Shown one piece after another: positions 23,343-35,712 of a DNA stretch of 64,000 nucleotides (within the stretch, counting starts at the first letter, position 1; every line of letters starts with the position of its first letter). The stretch is taken from the NCBI GenBank assembly GCA_905221605.1, contig CAJNDS010002292.1, forward strand, positions 124,001 through 188,000, read 5' to 3'. The notes under the pieces were generated by a model that saw nothing but the letters and a program-made list of their open reading frames with translations, made no database searches and had not been told where the DNA came from. A program made the translations under genes and the position numbers. The DNA comes from Symbiodinium natans (taxonomy: Eukaryota > Sar > Dinophyceae > Suessiales > Symbiodiniaceae).

Positions 23343-24712
23343 GTGAGTTGCTGAATCCGCAGCACGCTTCTCAGTTGCCTTCGTGGCCCTGCACCCTGTT
23401 CTAATTACGCAGTCATCCAAGAACGTTTGCGTCTGAGGCCGACAAAGGCTTGTGCCGAAGATCCTTGCCTCTGATTGGTTGTTTTGCATCTGATTTGATG
23501 CTTCTGGAGGCATGCAGCTTGCCGAGACCGGCGCCGAGCATTTCTGACAAGCCCACAGATGAGGCGAGCATGGCTGCGAGATGTAGAGCTGCAGTGGCGC
23601 GCCCAAAACAGGTGTTTTTTGTTTCATGTAGAGTCAAGTAATGCGCACTTGGGGGTCGGGACATGGCATGGCACGACAGCCCACAGCTCTGTGCACAAGG
23701 GGCGAGACGAGCTATGCAGGAGGATGCAGGATGTCTGCAATCTATCGAGGCAGCGTGGCAGAGTGGGATGGAGCGAGGCAGTGTCTCACGTCGAATCGGG
23801 CACGTCTGACACGTGCTTGGAATGTTGGCCACTCACCTGGGCTTGGTCGGAGCGCTCTGGGATGCCCTGGAGCAAAACCCCCTTGGAGCAAAACTGGGAG
23901 TGCGATTTCCGTGGCGAGTCACAAAATATGGGAGTTGAGTCTTCATTTCATTCCTCATATGAAGCACTCCAGCCCAGTCACATCGACAGCGCAGGCAAGA
24001 TATGCCTCCCGCCCCGTCCGAATACCGCCGGAAATCGCCTACTTAGATGGGATTACTGGTACGCGTTGTCACCTCTCGGCTAGGCCCGGTTAGGCCCGAT
24101 TGGGCTCGGTTAGGCTGTTCAGTAATCAAGGTTCCGTACTTCGCCAGACGCCTTGGCGAAGTAAGGGATTTTAGGGGTGCTTCGTTGCTAAGCACCCTAG
24201 CAGCCCTAATGTTGAAAATGCTTTGATGGCGTGGGTGCGATCCTACCATGATAAACGCTGTTTCACGTGCCCTGCACTAGACAAACTGTTTCACGTGCCC
24301 TGCAGGCAGTAAAGGAGTGCAGGGAAGCAGTGGGCCTCATGTTGACCATGCAGCAGCGGAAGCCTCAGGAGGTTCTTGCATGCAAGTGCAAGCCGGCCCG
24401 AACCCTGGTCTTCATGGTCTTCCCATCAGGAACATGAAGCAGGAGCTCTCGACGATTGAGGAAAACATGAACATGAGGTTGGCCGGCTTTCCCCGGTTTT
24501 CATGATGTTCTCAACTGTATTTGGCAAGACGGATTTCGTCGCATCAGCTTCAGCAGGTTGAGTGACTTTGAAGCGGCCCTGCATGCTGCTGCGAATGCCA
24601 ACCATGATGCCGTACACACCCTTTTCGCATCGCGCAGTCAAGAATTGGAGGCGCAGGGTGCGCAAAACTGATGCGACTTTGTGCTGTTGAGTTGATGCCT
24701 CTTCACCTGCAG
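23343..24712. other. no supported gene; paired hairpins
   Basis: No joinable exons were seen. Two adjacent hairpins are listed separately. Short GGTTAGGC-type repeats lie at 24080-24115. Confidence 0.35.
24138..24197. repeat. two adjacent perfect hairpins
   Basis: Hairpin 1 has the stem ACTTCGCCA / TGGCGAAGT (24138-24146 with 24154-24162) and a seven-base loop. Hairpin 2 has the stem GGGTGCTT / AAGCACCC (24175-24182 with 24190-24197), also with a seven-base loop. They are twelve bases apart. They may mark the end of a small repeat element or form an RNA structure; no T-run follows. Confidence 0.65.
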
Positions 24713-25062
24713 GCCTTGTATGCGCGAAGTGCCGCATGTGAGGAAGGCTCTATTTTCAAAGCATTGAAAGTTCTTAGGCGTGAGAAGAGAGCAGCCCACT
24801 TGACACTGGTGCTTCAAGACGCAGACATCAAGACTCGGGAGGGCTACAAGATTTGCAGACGGAGTCGTCGCGCTTTGCAGAGTGGAAGGAAGCTGTGCTT
24901 AGTGCTCTCATCGGCGCTTGTTTTGATGCCTTAATTGGGTTTTCCATTGCTATCATTTTTGAGGAAGGTGCCTCTTCCGACCTGGTCCAGCTCGCGCAGC
25001 GATTGGCAGAGGCGAACAGCACGTTTGGCATGTTTCCTGTTCTGGTACTGTTCTTCTTGTAA
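24713..25062 (+). CDS. candidate exons of an unknown protein with a hydrophobic helix
   Basis: After an acceptor CACCTGCAG|G at 24713, an open frame reads ALYARSAACEEGSIF and then a basic segment KALKVLRREKRAAHLTLVL. From about 24850 a second, shifted frame is coherent up to a TAA at 25060-25062: RFAEWKEAVLSALIGACFDA, then a hydrophobic run LIGFSIAIIFEEG and a helix LVQLAQRLAEANST. The shift between the frames needs an intron, but no intron of normal length fits, so the junction is unresolved. One or both pieces may be real. No family is recognised. Confidence 0.35.
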
Positions 25063-26876
25063 CCTGACTGATCTTGTACTCTGCGATCGCATCGATTCAC
25101 TCGGGGCAGGCGGAGACGGATGCCCGGATGATCCACTCAGGGCTCGAGGAAGTCTGCCAATGGCCACCAGTAGCTCAGTCTTGAGATATTTCGGGTGCAA
25201 TGCCTTGTCCTGGCCATCCGTGTCCATTCTCACTTCTCACTGTTGCAAGTTTGGAGGAGTTGGCCACAAGCATAGCGGCAAAGCCAGACCCAGGCCGGCG
25301 CACCGGCCGCATATGGTCGCATGTTGTGGTTCACATACACGCCCGCATGTTCTGCCGCGCTATGCTCACGACATGTCACAAGGCCACTGGTGTGGCATCG
25401 TTGTAATACTGCATCGTGCCAAGATCGTACATCATCGTGCTGTGCACGCTTGCACGCTCGTGTTTCCGCTCGCCGGATTGCATGTTTGCACTGCGAATGC
25501 GTGGGCACCCTTGCATGCAGCAGTTTAGCAACAGAGCTAAAGCATTGAGCTTGACGACGATTGGAAAGCCGTGGGACTTGGCTCTTCCTGCAAAAGACGG
25601 ACGGTGTGAGTGTCTCTTGTCATGTCCCAGTCCTATGTTCTATTCTCGGCCAATCCCTGCGCAGCCGACACTAATCATCCAGTCCGCTCGCAGGGGAGGC
25701 GCCCAAAGCCAAAAGAGCAGCATCAAAGCTTTCCATGGCGTCGGCCGTGGGTGCGGCTTGTCAAGGACATATTTCTGCGTTGTTGTATCATCGGTGGTAG
25801 CAGCATCGCGACAAGGCCCAAGCTCCAGCATCAGATGAGGCCCTGTGGACGTGTGTTGGCTAGATTTGCGCTTGTCGTAGCATTGCCAATCTTGCAAGTC
25901 ACACAGAAAGAGCGCTGGACATGTCGAGGCTGTTCAAAAGGCACAGGACACCACTTCTTGCAGACAATTTTTGACAGCTCTTTTCGAACTGGGCTGTCGC
26001 CCACAGCCGGCCACGGCCGAAGCAGACAAGGTATTGTCGGATGCAGGGCTCAGGCGTGTTTCGTCAGAAAGGGAGCGGAGGGCGAGAGGGTTTGGGGCCT
26101 TGAGGGCAAAAGCAAATGCAACACAAGTACAAGGATAAATGCAAATGCAAACGCAACAACAACAAACACAACAGCTAATCATACTGACAGTCGTAGCTGC
26201 AATAGCTTTCTGTCGTTACCGTTATTGTTATGAAATTCTCGGCCGTAGTTGAGCGGGTTGGGAAGGGGGAAGGAAACCAGAATCCTGGTCTGCTTTTTCT
26301 AGACGCCTCTCGGCTGCAAGCCGAGGCGAATTTCTACCTTCTCTTATTCTCCACGGTGTTCATGACTTGGTGCTGAAGCGGTGTTCATGTCGGCGCATGA
26401 GTTTCTTGATCGAAAACTTTTGAAGCCTGAACGCCCGCAGGAAGCTGCCGAAAAGGCATTGGATGTTGCGAAGCAGGCGATGCTCATTGCCGAGGCCTTG
26501 TGCCCAAATTGAAGATTGAAGGTTTTTGTGTGTTTTCTCGCAGTATTTGGCTTCTCAGTCAAAGAGGAGATCCGGATACAAGTTTCGGGCACGCACAAGG
26601 CGGCTGTTTGACGAGTATATATGTTCGTATCCCCGAGTTGTAGGCTTGAACGTCTGCCAGTCTCGGTTGTCAGGCAGGAGATGTGTCGTGCGTACCGAAG
26701 CCAGCAGGAAGTTGGTCGAAACCCCAGCGGCAAATTCGATCCAAACTGTGAAGCTGGTGGATGCTCGTGGCATGTCACGACGCACATTTCCCAGGGGAGG
26801 TCTATTTTTTTAAGGGTTTTTTTTGTTTTTTTTTGGGTTTTTTTGTCTTTTCTCCTTGCTACTGGTACAACTACTA
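25063..26876. other. no supported gene
   Basis: A coherent short stretch at 26387-26514 reads FLDRKLLKPERPQEAAEKAL and ends at a stop; it could be one exon. AAATGC-like units repeat near 26105-26160. A long T-rich stretch precedes the telomere-like array. Confidence 0.3.
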
Positions 26877-27181
26877 CTACCCTAATCCCTAAACCCTAAA
26901 CCCTAAACCCTAAACCCTAAACCCTAAACCCTAAACCCTAAACCCTAAACCCTAAACCCTAAACCCTAGACCCTAGACCCTAGACCCCAGACCCTAGACC
27001 CTAAACCCTAAACCTTAAACCTTAAACCCGAAACCCTAAACCCTAAACCCCTAACCCTAAACCCTAAACCCCAAACCCTAGACCCCAAACCCCAAACCCC
27101 AAACCCTAAACCCTAAACCCTAAACCCTAAACCCTAAACCCTAAACCCTAAACCCTAAACCCTAAACCCTAAACCCTAACC
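26877..27181. repeat. interstitial telomere-like array (CCCTAAA)n
   Basis: About 43 units of CCCTAAA read on the plus strand, with perfect blocks at both ends and a diverged centre (variants CCCTAGA, CCCCAGA, CCTTAAA, CCCCAAA). TTTAGGG is the plant-type telomere repeat, also used by dinoflagellates. Sequence continues on both sides, so this is internal rather than a chromosome end: an old fusion site, or telomere repeat inserted at a break repair. Confidence 0.95.
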
Positions 27182-28796
27182 CAACAAACAAAAACCCCCC
27201 AGAAAAACAACAACAAACCTCCTAATTTAATTCTCCGGCCTTTCCCAGGCCTTGTCGAGCCCGGGTACTTGGCCAAGATGAAGTTGCTGTGTAATAGATT
27301 CAACATGATGCTTCGAATAACTTTGTATCCAGCTGACAGGTGCGCAAAGGCTGCTTGCCATATCTCCCTCCATCTTCGCTGGCCCATGCGCGCTCCCTAG
27401 CCTTCACAATTGCCTTTTCTTTGCCTTCGATCCGTTGTTGGTACACGCACAGCACAGTACCATCCGAGCCTTCACGGCCTTCACCGATTCTTGTGTGCAT
27501 CTTCGATTCTTTCTCTTTCTGCAGTCCGTGGCTCTAATTGTCGAACATACTGGCTTTCCATACCGGCTATTGATGCAGCTGTGCTCCGTGGTGAAGTGTG
27601 CAGGAGCACAAGCAGTACGGCACCCAGCTGGTGTGGCAAGTTCGCTGCATGCAGAACTCCTGTGACTACTGTTTTTGTTTGGGCACAATCTTTATGATGG
27701 CTTGTGCCAGGCAGGTGCCTGCGGCACCTCTAGACCCTGATCGCCAGCTGATAGACATGCAGCGAGCTCACGAGAATGTTGGCACATTAGATGCATCTGC
27801 TTTGGTGCGCGTGCTTCTTGGTGCAGCGGCAGTGAGGCTGGACGACCAGTCGCCCAGTAGCAACGTCTCGCACTCGATTCGAAATGCTAAAGCGTGGCGC
27901 ATGGATTCAACTGAAATGTGGTGCCCATGACTGAGGAGGACTCCTACATCAGAGACGATACAGACAACGAGCCTTTGCAACGAAAGCAAGATAAAGGTCA
28001 AGCCAGCTTGGCGATGGTGCTGCTGCAGGGAGCTGTGGAAGCTGATGGCTCTTGGCAAAAGGAATCGCAGGACAAAGAACGCTTCCTTCCTCCCACCGGG
28101 GGTTGCTTTCGACATCAGAGTCCTCACAGTCGACTCGGCAGCTTGGCAGCTCAGATCCTTGAAGTTGTGCAGAGCAAATCAGACCAGCAAGTCAGATGTT
28201 TGTTGATTAGTTGACTAGGTTCCAGAAACACTCGGCCTTTGACGGCAGAAAGACCTCGAGTAGTGCATGCAGGACTGTCCCCCTCTGGATGCCTCCGGTC
28301 TATGTTATGCCTGAAAGGTGAGAATCTCTTGTAATCCGTTGGCCGAAATCTGCGTCGCCCATTGCGCGTTGCGAAGCTGGAGCAGGAGGTGTCGTTCGAC
28401 CCTCGACCGCCGGACATGTGTGAGGCCGGGCATCAGTCACAAAGGCAGACTTAGCATGCCATGGAACATGCTGGAACATGCGTGCAGGCAAAGGATCCTC
28501 TGACTTCGAAGAATAGAGGGCAGTGGATCGCAACTGCTGCCTTCGGGTGGTGCAAAAATCGACGACGTGCACTTGTCACGAAGACGCCCTGCGGCACCCC
28601 CCACCCCACTCCCCCAAGCCATAGGTAGAAAAAGCCTCGGGCACAGCCGCCCGAGACATACCCGGAATTCGCAAGGAAGCTCACCCCAAGACCCCAAACA
28701 CACCCCACTCCACCACTGGCGGTCTTGGAAAGGTCGTTTTTAAAATGGACATTGAATAGTCGAGCATCTAGTCCGTTTCCTCCATTTGAGAAGCTG
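27182..28796. other. no supported gene
   Basis: A frame over 27690-27930 (contains DPDRQLIDMQRAHENVG and ALVRVLLGAAAVRLDDQ) looks protein-like but has no join or family. Nothing else is supported. Confidence 0.3.
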
Positions 28797-29362
28797 CCGC
28801 GGCCAGAAACCTGGTAACTTACTGAATTCATGGATCCGAGAGAAGGCCTTTCCAACAAGAGCGATCGGCGGCCAGAAACCTGTAAAATTTCAGAGTTCTG
28901 GACAATGCCTGTCGAACAGGAGTGCGGATTGCGACATCGATCATTCTGGGCTTAAGGAGTTTCACCCCACCGCTGTGGCGGTGGCCATACTACTGAACCG
29001 ATTTCATAGTTACCCACCCTCCTCCAACGGCGCCAACACCAGCACGAACCACCGCCAGCACTATACCACCATCATTTCTATTGGGGTTCCGGCGCAAGGC
29101 TTTCCATAAAGTACTGTTGCCCAACCGATAGTTTCGCTCCAGTTTCCTCAGTTGGTGGTCATGGAACAGGCCTTTCCAACACGACTGCTTATTGCAAGGC
29201 TTATGTGGGGTCCAAGAGACGGGTGGTCACACAACGGAGCCGCAGGCATTTCCAAAAGAATTTCTTGTCTTGAAAAATCGAGCGTTTTGTGGCTTCTGCG
29301 GGGTTCGCCCTCTCATGTGGTGGGGCCCTAGACAAAGTCTGTCCAACAGGACCGTTTATTGT
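28797..29362. repeat. diverged tandem and dispersed copies of a short motif
   Basis: GCGGCCAGAAACCTG occurs near 28798 and again near 28868, each followed by a TAA(A/C)TT and GAGTTC-like tract, indicating an old tandem duplication of about 70 bases. A second motif of the type GGCCTTTCCAACAAGA recurs near 28848, 28905, 29169 and 29338 with substitutions, each followed within about 10 bases by a GATTGC or TTATTG-like end. The copies are too diverged to be a recent satellite. Confidence 0.5.
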
Positions 29363-30736
29363 AAAATGCATCCTTGGCTTACGCACAGTTTCCCCCCTTT
29401 TAGAGTCGAGGGCAACGCCACAGCGGAACTCCACCGAGCATCGGGGGAGAGTTGGAGAAATGTTGGCCTTTGGCCCAGAGAGCTGCCCCCAGCTCTCCAA
29501 AATAGCTCGGCCCAGCGCAAGGCTCCCGGCGATGGCGTTCCTCAGGCTTGTAAGATGCCGGGTCTTTTGTCTCGGGGGTTTGCAGGCTGAGAGATCAAGG
29601 CAGAAGCTAGGTAGTTCCCCTTCGCACATGAAGAACATAGGAGACTGGACTGCGACGAATTGGGGTCCGGCATAAGGTGGAATCCGTCGACAGAAAATGA
29701 GCTGCGGAGCTAAGGGGCACCTACCACAGCCCTGAACTCTGGGCGAATGTAAACACCTCCAGCCCACAACCGTATTCTCCATCTATATCGGGCAGCCATC
29801 CAAATTTCGAGAAATGCTACCAGCTGGTCATGCCGTACAGTTGCAGCAGATGCAAAGCTGCTTAGACTTCCAAGCAACTGCAGCTTGGCTTGAGCTCGGC
29901 GTCCGAAGTCACGACAAACGTAAAAGCAAACAGCTACCTTCATTCACTTTCGTCTTGATACTCCTGACTAGCTGTCGTACGATGTTTACCGGCATGAACA
30001 TCAACACATAAAGAATGCATGTGTCATGAAGCTTGATAAAAAAGGGCTTACTGTTTAGTCTCATTTGGGTTCTATGTACAAAGAGCTGCCAAGACACGTC
30101 AGGCTTGCAGGTCAACCGGACCAAGGAGCTTAGTTCAAACATGTTTAGCACGGCATAGTAGGCAAAGAAAGACGCGCAAATTCAGACCGCTGCATGCAAG
30201 TCCCACTCAACACGACGTATCTCTCAACATCAACATGGACTGGATGTCAGCCTGTTGCCTGCATGGCATCGCTGTATCCCGCGCTGAAGCTGACAGCTCA
30301 GTGGCTGGGCCTGATAGATATGGTAGGCTTGATAGGCCTTGTAGTGTGCACTTTGCAGGAGCCCTCTGCTGCCGGGCCCACAATCGGCAGGGACACAGGC
30401 CGCACAGGCTCTCGAAGACGGAGGTCGGCGATGGGGCTTCAGCATGCCCGTGGCATCGCACTCAACAAAGCTACCACAGTGACGGGATACCGAGTCTGAG
30501 AAACTCAGCGTAGTCTAGTGATGTCTATGATGCATTGCCATGGCTCGTGTTCACGGTTTCTCCTCGCTGTTGCTTGTAGCCACCTAGGGTTCATGCTTCT
30601 GCCAGTTTAGTCTCCCCAGGTGAGTCAGCAGCATTGCCAGACTAAGCTTAACTCTTCCCTCCACGTGCCGTCGAGTTCATCTCGTCAAATAATTCCAATC
30701 ACACACCTGCAGTGAGAGCGAGAACGAAGAGTCAAG
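29363..30736. other. no supported gene
   Basis: Open frames on both strands over 29200-29780 are long but of uneven composition and overlap each other. No exon could be chosen. Confidence 0.3.
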
Positions 30737-30958
30737 AATAATTAGAATTAGAATTAGAATTAGAATTAAAATTAGAATTAGAATTAGAAGAAGAAGAAGG
30801 GTGTGTGTGTGTGCATGTGCATGTGCATGTGCATGTGCATGTGCATGTGCATGTGCATGTGCATGTGCATGTGCATGTGCATGTGCATGTGCATGTGCAT
30901 GTGCATGTGCATGTGCATGTGCATGTGCATGTGCATGTGCATGTGCATGTGCGTGGTG
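30737..30958. repeat. (GAATTA)n followed by (GTGCAT)n
   Basis: About eight GAATTA units (30737-30789) lead through a short GAA run and GTGTGTGT into about 23 near-perfect GTGCAT hexamers (about 30811-30950). The second part is alternating purine-pyrimidine. All three plus frames are open across it and spell Cys-Ala, Cys-Met or Val-His repeats; these are artefacts. Confidence 0.9.
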
Positions 30959-33034
30959 TGTGGCCAGTTCGCCGGCGGCTGCTGTCATGCCAGCTGGAAG
31001 ACCAGATTTCTGCAGGGACCGAAGCCAGGCCCAAACAACTCATGTGTGCCGCCAGAGTTTTCCGAAGAGTGACATAGCAGACGTTGCCAGGACGACGCAA
31101 ACTCCGAAACCACTTGTCACTGAGAAGCTGGGCAAGGCTGCAGAATGCTGCAGAAACACCTTGTATGGCTGTCTTGCCCGCCACGCTTCTTGCAGCGAGG
31201 AGCCTGCTCCGCCAGGATTGGTGAATCCGATCGATGGCCAGCGCACTCCAGCCTCGCTTGAGCTTGTCAAAGGGGCTCCCCAGAAAGTGTTGTTGTTTAG
31301 TAGTTACACATTCACATGTTTGTTGCTTTCTTGCCTCTGAGTGAGACTTGAGTCAATTCCCTTACCAAAGGAGGCCGTCCGCCCGAACGAGTTGTGGCCG
31401 TGCGGGCCGGGACTCTGAGCACCTCCACTGAGAGAGCACCTCCCTCCGCTCTTTTCCTTTCAGAGTGGACACTTCGGACTTCGTATGCACCGCATTCGCA
31501 CTTGATGCACTTCTGATCTCTCTCTCTCTCTCTCTCACTCTCTCTCTCTCTCTTTCTCTTTCTTTCCGCCTCTCTCTGCCTCTCCCTCCCAGGACCTGGC
31601 AGAGCGCAAGGCCAGCCTGAGGACAGCACGTTGACAGCACCGTTGTTTAGGTTCCATGAGTCCCATCATCCCATCCTGGTCAAGAGAGGAAAGTGGCCAA
31701 GCAGTCCTGGAATCCTGCGACGTCCGGTCCTGTGATCCTTCGTGGCAGAGGTGGGAGTGAGTCGATTGAGTGCGCGTATTTGGCCCTGAGGAGCCTGGAA
31801 CCGTCATTAGAAGAGCAGCCTCTTGTTCTTCTGGGAGACTTCGTGCCCAAAGACGGCTTGAAGGAGACTTGTCGGTGTGCAGGATGGCTTAGGCATGCGC
31901 AGGCCTAGGCATGGTTCAGACCTGTGTCTTTTGCAGGAGACAGAAGACAAAGAGTGCAAAGAGTGCACGAGGACGATCCTTTTGTGGGCGGTCGCCTCAG
32001 TTGCCGCAGCTCATCGCATCATGTAATAGCAACTCTGGATGCTCTGCTGCTCCGGAGCAGCTCCATAGACAAGCCGGAGGAGAGCTTTAGATTAAACTCA
32101 TTAATCTTCCTCTTGCGTCACAAGGAGGACATAAGGATGTCACATAAGGGTTGTGATGGGTTCCGAGGATGAGGGCCGCCGATGTTTTGCGTCTCATTGG
32201 CTCGTTCCTCATCTCTTTGTCTGGGTTGCGAATCGTGTGCAAAATGTGTAAACTCTGGAGGGAGAGCGCCTTCGTGATCCTCCCGCCTCCTTTTCTGGCG
32301 GCCCTGGCGCTTAGGCCAGGAGTTCTGGCATCCAGTTTCTGCAACTACGCTTTCGACTTGCTGCTGCAGCACGGGTACAAGCCTCAGAGTAGAATGACAT
32401 AAAATGACAGTTAAGTCCGCTGCTGCTTTGTAGCAAACAAGGCCATGGGAAGCACTCCACAGCAAGAAGGGCCAAGTCACTCGGGAGACCTGTCCATGCC
32501 TTGGAAGAAATTGGAAGTCACTGTCTTTGTCATTCTTTGGCATTCTTTGGCAGTTTGCAGGGTGCATCAGGGCGCGTGGCCGAGGCTGGTACGTTCGAGC
32601 AGGGTGTCGCTGCGACTACACCTATGGCATGGCAAGAGTGCAAAGCTCTGTGTGGAACGAAAGTGCGCATGAAAGATGGCATTCAGTCCAGAGGACTCAT
32701 GCTGGTAAACTTAGGTCAGAGCAAAGAAGAAGCCTTCAGCTACGTTCAGAGCGGTGTTTTCCTAAGGATGTCATGTGACGGAATCACAAAGTTCCGACGT
32801 GCCAAAGTTCCAAGCCAAGTTAAGCATTTGAGGCGATGGAGACGCTGCTGGAAGAGGTGATGAGCCAGGAGCCTACGAATCATACTACTTGTACCCTGCT
32901 ACTTGCACTGTCTTGTACTCCATCAGAATCATGCGCCGTGATTCGGCTCCGAGGCCGGGTGTGTCCTTGGCTGCCCAAAGATGCGTGGCCAAACAGTGCA
33001 AATCTGAACCTCTACACGGAAGCGTGGCAGTCTG
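30959..33034. other. no supported gene
   Basis: A (CT)n run lies at about 31517-31560. A frame at about 32836-33030 with a coherent piece NLNLYTEAWQSVGAGLGSS may be an exon just upstream of the candidate at 33035. Confidence 0.3.
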
Positions 33035-33505
33035 TTGGTGCTGGCCTCGGCTCTTCACATCCCCTCACAGTGTCTCACAGTCTCTGGTGCCAAGATGCTG
33101 TCAGAAGCTGTCAGTGAAGGTTGGCATGCAGATGACGAGTCGCTGTTTATGGGCCCATGGCTGAAATCAGAATATGCATTGCCAGCACTCCCTGAGCTGG
33201 TGGACCTCCGCCGAGGCCGTGACCGTGATTGTCCCATCATTTCGGTGTCCCTGGGTGCAAGGAGGGAGAGCTCGCCTGAGATCACCTGCATGCAAAATCA
33301 AGAGGTGCACGTGCGCATGGACTGTGGACTCTCATGGTCGGCCTTCAGGTTCTGGCTCGCCCTGCGGCACGACAACTGCATGGACCCGCAGCTCAAAAGC
33401 ATCATCGAGGTCGGCTGCTGCGAGAGCGGGGCAGAGCCTGTTGTTTGCACGACTGCGTCATTCTTGGTGGGGAATAGGTGGACTTGCGTGATGGAGATGT
33501 GCTGA
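33035..33505 (+). CDS. candidate coding exon, unknown protein
   Basis: This 156-codon frame ends at TGA and has balanced, protein-like composition along most of its length: AKMLSEAVSEGWHADDESLF, then a charged piece LVDLRRGRDRDCPIISVSLG, then MDCGLSWSAFRFWLALRHDN and a Cys-containing end IEVGCCESGAEPVVC. No family is recognised. The true 5' border is unclear; an acceptor may lie within the first 70 bases. The overlapping frames are less coherent, which supports this one. Confidence 0.4.
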   Translation: MVLASALHIPSQCLTVSGAKMLSEAVSEGWHADDESLFMGPWLKSEYALPALPELVDLRRGRDRDCPIISVSLGARRESSPEITCMQNQEVHVRMDCGLSWSAFRFWLALRHDNCMDPQLKSIIEVGCCESGAEPVVCTTASFLVGNRWTCVMEMC

Positions 33506-35055
33506 CGATGGAGGCTTGCATGTGATGTTCGAGCACCAATCATGCTGACATGATTCAGACTGATGTCATCGATCTTGGCACGAGCCATGGAAAGGGGAAA
33601 TGGGCTTCACGGAGTAAGGCTGGGAGCGATAACTTAGCAGCTGAGGGGGTGGCCTTGGTGCTGCCATTTTTTTGGAGGGGGGGGGGGACAAAGGCCAAGC
33701 AAGGTCAGATTCGGGATTCTCATTGTGGGAAGTTGAAAAGGACCGAATTGACCTATGGATCTGCAGGGACATTGGCTGACAGCAGTACTGCGCAAACATC
33801 TGTGGCAGAGCCTCGAACATGCCATGTACAGATGGGCGTCAGCGTAACTGCTCGAAAGCTGAAGCATCGCATGCGTAATTCTGAGCTGCCTTGTGTGTTT
33901 GTGCGATCTGGGCTTCAAGAGTCGAGAGAGTTTCTGCCATGATTCTGCAGGGACTTTGCCAGAAGCATTGCGTGCACTTCGTGCCCTGCGACGTTCGCAA
34001 TGTGGCAAATGCGGCACATCCGCGGGAGCCCATCGACGGACGCCGCCTGGCCCTCGAATGAAGATGGTGAACATGTCTCGCACAGCCTCCTCATCCAGCC
34101 CCACCTCCCTCCGCAGTCCTCAGCGTGCTGTGACTAGGTGCTCGAATCAATGTGACTTGGCGCTGGATCCGCGACCACAAACAAAGGTGCTGGACGCTTG
34201 GCCGGGGCACACCGAGTAGCCCTGTCGTGTAAATCACGAGAAGCTCAGTACAACATTTGTAATTAGGGTGGTGCCATGTCTTATGTATGAAGTCATACAG
34301 TGCTACTTCGATTCTGGAGTCATCAGGTCCCAAGAGAGCAGTGGAAGGATCTAGCCCGTCCGACTTCTACTTTGAAAGCTATGGCTTGGCACGCAGTTTC
34401 AATCAATCCGTGGCTCAATTCGTGTTCTTTCTCGGTGAGACCCCTTTGTGTGCTTTCCTTGAGGCCAAGTGAGCCAGGCCTGTTCGGAGAAGAAGTCTCT
34501 CTTTGTACAGTCCTGGGCCGCAGGCTGAGTTGTGACGGAACATGACGGAACGTTTCACAATGTCTCACAAATGCGGGGAAAGCTTGCATCCTCAAGGCTG
34601 GGGGCCGCGCTGTGGCTTGGAGATCCTGTCAGGAGTGTGCTTGGGCCTCAGGTATGGCTCATGTCAGAGGAAACATGAAAGAAGCAAGCTTTTCTCTGCC
34701 GGAAGCCCTTCTGAAATTTCGGCCTTGAAGGACCATGATGCCTGGAAAGGCGGCCGGAATTGCCTGAAACATCAGCCTGAGCCCTGCAGCCTACCGAGTA
34801 TTCAAGTTGTGACTCTCCAAGCTCAGGAAGCAGTGGCTTTGCAGGCCCCCGGCTGCCATTTGCTGCCTTGAAGTCATTGCAGTGCTTTAGCAGTGCTTTC
34901 GATTTTGCTTGACACGCAAGTGACCTCGGCCTCGACCGAAGGCCGTGCTACGAGTACATGCTGAGTGGAGCTCGGCACTTAGACTGACCTCTCTGACCTC
35001 TCAAGCCAGAGACGCGAATATGTGATACGATGCGGGTTCTCGGTTTCGCCAGCCC
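33506..35055. other. no supported gene
   Basis: A poly-G run lies near 33677. Several open frames of 80-110 codons on both strands compete and none stands out. Confidence 0.35.
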
Positions 35056-35230
35056 CTACCCCCTCCCTCGCAAACCCTAAACCCGCTTTCTCAAAAACCC
35101 AAACCTCAAGGACCCTAACCCTTGACCCCTGACCCTTAACCCCTAGAGCACCAGCAGTGTTTTCGCATTCGCACCGAAACGCAGCACCCTAACCCCTAAA
35201 CCCTAAACCCTAAACCCCAAGCCCTAAACC
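35056..35230. repeat. degenerate telomere-like patches
   Basis: Blocks of CCCTAAA, CCCTAACC and related heptamers are interrupted by unique sequence. They share the orientation of the main array at 26877. Confidence 0.75.
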
Positions 35231-35509
35231 TTCTCTACCTGTGATTATTCAAACACATCTTGGTTGTGGGTCTTCTTGAGCTCTCAGAGGCGTCCCTCAA
35301 AGGCCCCGGCCAGGTGGTTTCTGGCCAGATCAGCCTGGCCTTCTGCCTCCCAAAAGTGTTTCTGACACTCTGACACTCTGAGACTGAAAAAGCTTCTGGA
35401 AGCATCGTGCCGAGAAATATCCACGGAATGGGATTTTGGGAGGGTGGGGTGATACCAATTACGCAGTGATGTAAAGGGGCCTTGTGAGTTGCGGGCCCAG
35501 GCCAACGTA

Positions 35510-35712
35510 AGCCCTGACCAAACCCTAAACCCTAAGCCTTAAACCCTAAACACCAGCCCCAACCCCCAACCACACCTCCGGGGTGTGGGGGGGGGGGGGG
35601 GGGGTGGACTAAACCCTAAAACCTAAACCCTCAACCTTGAAACCGAATACCTACACCTTGAACCCGAAACCCCAAACCTTAAATCCCGAACCCACCGCTC
35701 GGGGGGGGGGGA
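35510..35712. repeat. degenerate telomere-like patches with poly-G runs
   Basis: ACCCTAAACC-type units lie on both sides of an 18-base G run near 35587, with a second G run near 35701. The units are more diverged than those at 26877. Confidence 0.75.

Noticed and set aside
30801-31340. Plus-strand frame of 179 codons beginning with Cys-Ala repeats
   Set aside because: The first 50 codons are the (GTGCAT)n tract, which is open in all frames; the remainder shows no family.
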